Origin: Xiphydria camelus
Taxonomy: Eukaryota; Arthropoda; Insecta; Hymenoptera; Xiphydriidae
Direction of reading: 5' to 3'
Assembly: GCA_963678675.1 (NCBI GenBank)
Contig: OY783199.1
Coordinates: 26,905,546 to 26,969,545, forward strand
DNA length: 64,000 nt
Shown here: positions 57,118-64,000 of the stretch, one piece after another
Numbering within the stretch: the stretch's first letter is position 1
How the letters are laid out: each line of letters opens with the position of its first letter
Translations under genes and position numbers: made by a program
The notes under the pieces: generated by a model
The model's database searches: none
Seen by the model: only the letters and a program-made list of their open reading frames with translations
What the model was told of the DNA's origin: nothing

Positions 57118-58423
57118 GGACAGGACGTATCCATCGAAACGTACAGGTACGCGTATCTTTCGATCGAAGCTTCAATCGTGTCCTTGACGAGTGCATCGTC
57201 CAAACAGATTACGGGAGAGCGACGGTTTGAAGGACGAGATAATGCTGCTGCACTTGTTCGAGATGCAAGATCGAAAGTCCGCTTGGAATTGGAATTCACA
57301 GCACTACGGTTCCAAACCGCCACATCGCAATTTGGGATTGCCTTTCCACGAGTCACCGAGCCATTCCCACAAACATCCCGATCTCGATACCGCGTGCAGC
57401 GGGCAAAACGTCCCGGATAAGCATCATTCACCGTTCGTATCGCGCTTTAGTCAATCGCAAACAGCATCCGCCAACAGATTGGTGTCGTCGAGCTTCGTTC
57501 CTGATTCGGGCCAACGCGACGACGCGAACAAGGCGTCACCTTCTTCCAGCAGTCAAACGACGAGATCAGAGCCAGCCACGCGTTCCAATTCCGTGGATTG
57601 CGATAAGGATTTGTCAGTCTTGTCCACGAGCAATAAGATCAACAGCGAGGGAGAGCCGTTCAGACCGTCGGATCTCACCGTACCAAATGGTAATTGGACG
57701 TATCTCCAACGACGGAGCTATAGGTACATGCGCGTATATCTCTCAAATATTGATGGTTTCTCACAATGATCTTCCCTCTTTCCCTACTTCAGTAGCTCTA
57801 GGTAGCAAGAAAGTCCTATCGAAACATCTGTCTTCGCGTCGTCAATCCTCTCCGGCATCGCCTGCCACTGCAGATGCAATTTATCAAGAGAATACAAAAA
57901 TATCGGAATTTGAACAGTTGCTCGAAACCATTCAAATTCCTCCCCTCTATCAGGAAGGCGCCGCTGCGTGTCTCGCTAAATTGAGGTAGGCGGCGTTGAT
58001 GGAGAAAGAAAAAACGGGGCATCGAAATTAATAAGAGCACTCGAGTCTCTCGACGGAGTCTTGTGTTCAGGGGGCGCGATGGAATAATTATCTCGACTAA
58101 CGATCGCGACTTGTGCTTACAGAAAAAACTTGTCGAGCGACGGTAAAAACGCTTCTCGCGCTCCTAGCTTGCAATCGTTGTCGTATCCGCCGGGATACGA
58201 CATCCCGACGTCCTCTGCCGCTGGTGGTAGTGCCGCCTATGCCGACGCAGTGGCTGGTGCGAGCGGTTACAGTTGGGTTCCACCGTTGTATCAGCACAAA
58301 CACAGCGAAGAAACACCGCTTCAAAGACGTTCTACTCCCGCTCATAGTACGACGCACATATCTATTTACGAAGCAATAATCGGCGAGTTTGCATCGCGGG
58401 ATGCCGAGAGCGACTTTATTTAA
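53339..58423 (+). CDS. TRIM37: E3 ubiquitin ligase TRIM37 (RING, B-box, coiled coil, MATH)
   Basis: Ubiquitin ligase with centrosomal, peroxisomal and histone H2A roles in mammals. Thirteen exons: 53339-53395, 53796-54061, 54155-54365, 54454-54770, 54846-55055, 55149-55328, 55406-55650, 55763-56166, 56298-56412, 57008-57146, 57208-57689, 57793-57985, 58123-58423, about 1039 residues. Near-identical family blocks: [20 protein letters not shown] (RING, 23-70), [12 protein letters not shown] (B-box, about 108-150), [20 protein letters not shown] (coiled coil), then the MATH domain (about 310-445) with [18 protein letters not shown] and [15 protein letters not shown]. Further on are ETMSGENDVE and [12 protein letters not shown]. 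Exon 2 ends in a GC donor (CAG/GCAAAT) required by frame and by the join R-C-x-x-HHEKL. The join of exons 7 and 8 is less sure, since GTGGCA at 55671 is another donor. A Gln run lies near residue 690. Confidence 0.92.
56477..56646 (+). CDS. TRIM37: Possible alternative exon of TRIM37
   Basis: After an acceptor (GGATCAG) the frame that follows exon 9 continues [14 protein letters not shown] and an acidic stretch, then stops at 56644-56646. It could be an alternative last exon giving a truncated ligase, or, with an internal donor near 56562, a cassette. The main model skips it because exon 9 to 57008 restores the conserved SGENDVE. Confidence 0.3.
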
Positions 58424-60192
58424 AACTGTTACAGGTCAAGGGAAAACTGCCAAGAACGTTCTGCAAGGTTCTTTGGGTCAGGGAAGAAATAAAAGTAACG
58501 GTAATAAGTAAGTCTCACATTTTTTGTTGCCTCTCTGATAAGATGTTTAGATTGAAACGATTCTGTTATTATTCGCCAGAGATCAGTTTCTGTATTTCGA
58601 AAATCAGCGGTGACCATCGCTTGCGATATTAACGAGTCAATTCTATTCGCCAGGTCGCTGGAAGATAGGACCTCGACCACGACTCAGTAACCAAGTGATA
58701 CGTAGGTACAGCCCGCGAACGCGCATTCTAGTGGCGTATCAGAGACCTACCGATATTTGGCCCACCGGAGGGTTGCATCGGTTCCTGAATACGTATAAGC
58801 CAAGTTATTCCTCTTATATCTTAAGTAGCAGCCACGTTGGGGTTAACAATGGATTTAGAGTACCCAATGCAGCGTTGCTTCGTGACGCGCGCGACGTTTG
58901 CAATCACAATCGGACTGCAATGATTTATTTATTAATCATTGCTCGTGTAAATAGGTATATCTAAAATTGTTGTCGTATGTAAAATATCGCAAAGCGGATA
59001 ATTTATATAATCAGCTACGTATTTATGTTATGAGCGGTTGTCCTCATGATTTCCATGTAAATAGTCCCGACCGCTGTTCTCGAACACTGCCCACATTTGT
59101 TTGCTTTTATTCGCTCATAACTTGCGCCGCGTTTAGAAAGCGACCGCGTAAAATAACGAAGGAAAAGCGGAAGCGAAAGAAAGTATCCGCGGGAGATGAT
59201 TCTCAAAATGACACAACGACTGGGAGACGTAAAGAGTCCAATACCAAAAGTTATCAATATCTATCGTTTTATCGCGATACTCGAAGTTTTGTACACTTAT
59301 CCGATGGGTTCCACCAGTGTGATATGTACATATATCGATACACTCCATATCTATGCGCGTGTGAGTATTTCATCATTGCAACTCGAGACTTGCTCTTTTA
59401 ACGCGATTATTTTATACGGGGTTTATTGCTCTTCTCGCGGGTATCGCATCAAAGGGTTACGAGACAGTACGAGTAGCAAAAGTTATAATTGCAGTTGGCG
59501 TAATGTCCGGGACTTGTATGCGAAATCGAAAACTCGCCACGTACGTATAGCGCAAGGGGAACCGTAGGTGGTATGTGAAAATGGAAGAAGCTGAAAGATC
59601 GAACGAAATAAAATTCCTAGCATTTTTGTCTCGAATTTATATGTACACGAATAAAATATATTTCAAGTACACATCACGTAAATAACTTTGCATTGTAGTT
59701 GGATGACTATTTACAGCAATTTAACGCCTATTAAAGGAGTTGATATACACTCGTGAAACGAATGATTCACTCGTGTAGTGGTGGAATAACTAATTCGGTA
59801 ATATCTGTATATCATCCGTCGATGTCGCGAATAGAGAAGGATGGATTTTTCTCCACTCCTTCGACGTATAACATTCTTCGTAAGAATGCACTAATGAGTA
59901 CACTCTACCCTGTAGTAGTAGCAGCAACGGCAGCAGTAGGAGTAGTAATAGTAATAGTAATAGTAATAGTAATAAGCGCGAGAGGCTTACGAGTAATATA
60001 TTTCCGTATCGTCGTATTATAAAAGCAATACCTATTTGTTAAAGAGATGCGTTCTCGCCGGTTACTTTAGCAGTAAATAATGGCATCTCGAGACATTATT
60101 AATGAATTATATCTCGTATCACACACAGTCCAAGAACACCGTTCTTTGACTCTCTACCAACTCATTTCGAATGTCCGCGGAAGAAGTTATCG
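58424..60192. other. Intergenic between convergent TRIM37 and FBXO21
   Basis: No gene recognised. AATAAA words near 59608 could end TRIM37. A degenerate GTA repeat lies at about 59920-59972. A further acceptor at about 58434 could extend TRIM37, but I could not find a matching donor with support. Confidence 0.5.
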
Positions 60193-63043
60193 CTACAAAT
60201 ACGTCGCGAGCAGCCGATCGCGCACATCTGAATCTTCGGGATACTCTCTCGCTTTTTCATCGTTTGGTACGTAATGATTCCCGCTAAATTTGCAAAAATA
60301 CCTTCCAATCTCGTAGTGATCAACCCATTCCGGCGTTGGAGCCATCAAGAGATTTTCTGTCAAACGCGCGACAAGTTGTCATTATCGACGGTTAGCAAAG
60401 ATCGGCTAGCAATCTGGCATCTCGTAAGGGCGTAAGTCTTATCGTTTCGCCGAATTAAACGTATCATACCTTGGGCAGCATATCGGGAAGATCCGTCATC
60501 GGCAAATACATTGTAGAACGGTTGAGTGGCTCCTCCAGCCAGTTCTTCCACTCCCATTTCGTTCATCCACTCCGGTGTCGCGGCACAGCATGGATCCCAT
60601 CCGGTTATTACGCAGAGGTAACCATACATGCGATGTCTCATGATTAACCCTATGGCGTAAAGTACGTTTGGGGTTCTCTTCTTCGGTTCCACGTCTTCCT
60701 AAGATTTCGAGATGGAGAGCAATTATTATTAGGCGCGGCGCTACATCCATCGTCAATCGGCGAGAAATTCGAATCGCGTGTACCTCGCGGTGCTCCTTCA
60801 TGTGCTTTTCAAAGTCCTGAAGCATTTTCAGAATATGACTGGCCTGTCCCCTCGATGTTTGTTGCAAGTCCTACGAGATTCCGAAAGTTGCGCGATATGT
60901 GCATATATCGATGGATGATGTTACATGGTATGTATATGTACGGAGACAAGGAAAAGCGCATTCGTTCGCTACTCACTTTCTCGATATTGTTCAGCACTTT
61001 GACCAATTCGGCGAGGTTCATCTGATGTAACATATAAAAGCGCGCCAAGTGCAAAATCGTATTCGTATCATGCGGACGAACCATATGTAGCAGCTCCAAA
61101 GCCGAACGTAGCCTCGCGGCCCTGCCATTTAGATGGGTTCGTTGTCTTCCCGCGACTTCCAAGTTGTTCGCCATGCGTTCTACCACCTGCCGGATTTCAA
61201 AGGAGATGGCATACTTTTTCCAGAGAATCGTATCGCGAGAATTCGTTTCGTTTCGTCTCGTCCCGTCTCGTCTTCGGCGCGATGCCGCGTTTATAGTTTC
61301 GAGTTCTCTCTCACCTCCATGGCGGTAGCGGCCGAGTATACGTTGTATCTTTCTATCGGACACTTTGAAACTCCCCCTACGCGCGGACAGCTGTTTTTCG
61401 TTAAAAATTGTCCGCCACTGAACACGTCGATGTAAAAGCTCTCGACGTCGTAATCCAGTACGTGGTTGCTGCGAGATAAATCAATCGGAAAGTCGATCAG
61501 CTTAGCGCGAGTAGAGCTTGGAATTTAGGCGCACGAAGAAAAAAAAGCCCGTCTCGCCGACTTACTATCGTTCCTTCCACCTGAGCAAGAAGTGTGCGGG
61601 AAAACTGACAGGCTCGCAGCGTACTCCGAGTCGCCTAGCTACACTCTCGAACACTATCGCCAAAGTTATTGGAATTCCACGTCTCCGCTCTAATACCTGA
61701 ACAATCGACGAATACAATTGCATACAAACGACACGCTACCCGCACGGATCGCATACGAACGATACGTTACCCGCACGGATCACCTACCCGATCTATAAAC
61801 GAATTTTCCGACGAATAGTACATTTCGCTATTTCCGTGAAAGCCCAATCTGTTGAACATTACGTCGCAGAGCGCAGTCATAACTTGTCTCGTCTCCGTGC
61901 AGCTCCATTGGTTGTCGTCGATGTTCTCGTGCTTCCAAAGCTCAGATTTCTCTTTGGGGATGGAAAAAATCGAATGCGAAGGACATTGCTCCTTGAGAAG
62001 ACATTTCGTCTGCTTGGCTATATTATCCAAGGCCGTGCATATAAGCGAATACGAGACGCGTCGTTCGGGCTGGCTCCACTGGGCCACCAAAGCTGCCCCC
62101 CGTTCCAGCGTCTGTCTTATAGGCGGCAAATTGACGAACTCGTGCCACTCTTCCTCCAAGTAACATTGCTTCAAGTAACGGACCACCTTGTACGCGTAGT
62201 ACTTGTGTGTCAAATTGCTCGTTCTGTAATAGTGACAAGTGGCGAAATAACGCGTAATGAACGCGCGCGCGCGAACTTACTCTGCCGGTTGCTCGACGAT
62301 GCTGATCAATTCGTCGATTAGAAAGTGATAAGCCAGAGGATGCGCACCCTCTTCAGGACGGAATAAAGGATCGAAGCACATCAGCTCGGAGCGAGACAGC
62401 TCTTGCTTCTTGTAATTCTTGCGGGACATGGATGACAGTCGATGCGATAACTTCTTCCTACTTTGCGTGCTGGCTCGTACCTCTTCCATCCAGTCCCTCG
62501 CTTTGTATCCCGTCCTCTCGTCAGTTTCATAAACATTTCGCAAAGAGGGCCATCTAACGTTTGACCGAACGAGACGTCGTTAAAAGTATGCGAGTCGATG
62601 GGTGGAGAATTTCCCGTACCGTTTAAAGGCCGGACAGAACGATATCCTATATGCGATGGAATGTAACGTGCGACAACATATATCTACTCTATACCGAGAG
62701 ACGAGAATTTGGAAAAAAAAAAACCTACACATTCTATTCAGAATTCCCTTTGAATAGCGGGTCGTGTTGCACGTGTCGTCCCAATTCGTCTACAGGTGGT
62801 ACGTACGTACCTAACTGCATAGATTACATAGATTCCTAACGATCGTCATTTTTGCCGATTTTTTGGTAAATACCTTTGAAAGAATTTCGTCCTCCAGAGT
62901 TTGTTGCTGGTGGTAACAGTCTTTTGTAGTTGCTTGCATGTCGAGGCAAATTTTACTACATCCACAATGGTAATGTCTCGGTACTCCAAAATGTATTCGA
63001 TCACTTCGTCCGGTAAAAACGTTATTAAAACATCTGCTGCCAT
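60193..63043 (-). CDS. FBXO21: F-box only protein 21
   Basis: Substrate receptor of an SCF (CUL1) ubiquitin ligase. Nine exons on the minus strand: 63043-62874, 62553-62281, 62223-61788, 61696-61566, 61468-61315, 61186-60977, 60870-60784, 60698-60470 and 60356-60193, giving about 617 residues, close to human FBXO21. The F-box is at about 7-50 (LPDEVIEYIL, STCKQL, NKLWRTKFFQRWPSLR). A transglutaminase-like/SirB1-type region follows, with RRGIPITLAIVFESVARRLG and PVSFPAHFLLRW. The C-terminal HspQ/YccV-like domain carries YAIGLIMRHRMYGYLCVI and PFYNVFADDGSSRYAAQEN. Exon 1 ends at AAAG/GTATTT; reading further leads to a stop, and the chosen join restores the family's RWPSL. It is convergent with TRIM37. 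Confidence 0.94.
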
Positions 63044-63089
63044 TACTGTGATCGCGGAAAATGCAATTTCGCTGATGATATATCACAAC

Positions 63090-63227
63090 GCCGTCGTAAA
63101 TGATCCGACTCCAATTATCGCGTAAATCACACGGATCAGCTTACTGACTTGCGTCGTGCCGTCGTAAATGATCCGACTCCAATTATCGCGTAAATCACAC
63201 GGATCAGCTTATTGACTTGCGTCGTGC
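63090..63227. repeat. 68-base tandem duplication upstream of FBXO21
   Basis: Two copies beginning GCCGTCGTAAATGATCCGAC, at 63090 and 63158, differ by a single C/T. It starts 47 bases upstream of the FBXO21 start codon and so probably duplicates promoter or leader sequence. Confidence 0.92.
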
Positions 63228-63395
63228 TGTACTTTAATACAAAAAAAAAAGATGCGAATGTAAACAGGTGTGATGTACAAATGGTATATATCATACAAAT
63301 CTAAACGAACAAATTCGATAGAAGACCTACTACCTATCGTCATGTGGTCTCTCGGCAAGAGAATCCGAGACGCTCTACCGGGTCTTTACGTATGT

Positions 63396-63586
63396 GTTGA
63401 CATAGGAATCGTGCGAGTGCGAGTGAGAACGCGAATTAATACTGGTGAATCCATAAGAGTTTCTCTGTCGCACATTGCAACTGGACAAGTTCGAGAAGGA
63501 TGGAGAATGTGCGACAGAGAAACTCTTATGGGTTCACCAGTGTTAATCCGCGTTCTCACTCGCACTCGCACGATTCCTATATCAAC
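63396..63586. mobile_element. Palindromic MITE-like element
   Basis: Arms start GTTGACATAGGAATCGTGCG and end in the near-perfect complement CGATTCCTATATCAAC. They include GTGAGAACGCG and AGAGTTTCTCTGTCGCACAT, with a loop of about 25 bases. Confidence 0.87.
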
Positions 63587-63591
63587 AACTT

Positions 63592-63733
63592 AAGGCCGCA
63601 AGGCCATCACACACAAAATTCCGTAAGGCCGTAAGACGTAAACGTAAGCGAATAAACCAATCAGGATCAAGTATTCCGTTGTCCGTAACCCCACCACAAC
63701 GGAATACTTGATCCTGATTGGTCTATTCGCTAA
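63592..63733. mobile_element. Palindromic element related to 52579-52730
   Basis: Starts with AAGGCCATCACAC-type sequence like the 52.6 kb element. It then has a hairpin (about 63645-63733) whose arms read GAATAAACCAATCAGGATCA and AACGGAATACTTGATCCTGA. Confidence 0.75.
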
Positions 63734-63882
63734 GAAGCGTATACATATCTCTTGCGAGTGACTCGAGAAAGGGGTCCCAGGCTGTCATTTGGTGAGAGGG
63801 GATTGTCGTTGGCGACACATCGAGGCTCTGAGAACGACGCTTTATTCTCCCGACACGATTTTCGAGCATTTGTGGCGGCCCG

Positions 63883-63897
63883 CCACCAGATGGCGCT
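63883..63897 (+). promoter_or_regulatory. CTCF-like site
   Basis: CCACCAGATGGCGCT fits the general CTCF consensus CCASYAGRKGGCR at every position. About 840 bases upstream of FBXO21. Binding is inferred from sequence only. Confidence 0.4.
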
Positions 63898-64000
63898 GCT
63901 CTTCTCACTAGTGGTCGAACACGAGTACGTTTCTACATAAGACCGAAGCTGTTCGACAACCACGGGGGACAGAGCACACAGAGCGTCTAAGACAGGAGTC

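Noticed and set aside
62811..62873. Extension of FBXO21 exon 1 past 62874
   Set aside because: It reaches a stop; splicing at GTATTT restores the conserved RWPSL segment.

Overview
The window looks like nuclear DNA of an insect, most likely a hymenopteran. The genes have many short GT-AG introns. The thioredoxin reductase ends in the selenium-free Ser-Cys-Cys-Ser tail typical of insects, and the non-coding DNA is CpG-rich and full of simple repeats and palindromic (foldback/MITE-like) elements. Placement in Hymenoptera is an inference from composition and gene type; no species is claimed. All exon models were built by reading splice sites, reading-frame phase and protein-family similarity; no search was run.

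Layout. About 1-3760 shows no gene. At 3761-20617 (minus) lies a PPM1F-type PP2C phosphatase gene of eight exons with a 9.6 kb last intron. Two complete plus-strand genes sit inside its introns: an intronless CFAP299 (16823-17524) and a four-exon fatty-acid-binding protein (19266-19963). Next come a divergent pair, a C22orf39/PANTS-like (UPF0545) gene (21699-22397, minus) and a BCL7 gene (22708-23362, plus). A sniffer-type carbonyl reductase (24400-27920, minus) and thioredoxin reductase (27712-31816, plus) overlap head to head, each placing its first coding exon in the other's first intron. A secreted matrix metalloproteinase (32488-35277, minus) and the ciliary WD-repeat gene CFAP251 (36445-41721, plus, 21 exons) follow. 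Then comes a single-exon 1979-residue zinc-finger/PHD protein resembling MEP-1 (43877-49816, minus), TRIM37 (53339-58423, plus) and FBXO21 (60193-63043, minus).

The genes are not one pathway. There are local themes: two flagellar genes (CFAP299, CFAP251), two E3-ligase genes facing each other (TRIM37, FBXO21), two chromatin genes (BCL7 and the MEP-1-like gene), and two overlapping NADPH-type oxidoreductases (sniffer and TrxR). Palindromic elements cluster at 10.2-11.8, 51.6-52.7 and 63.4-63.7 kb. No rRNA, tRNA, CRISPR array or bacterial-type operon was seen.
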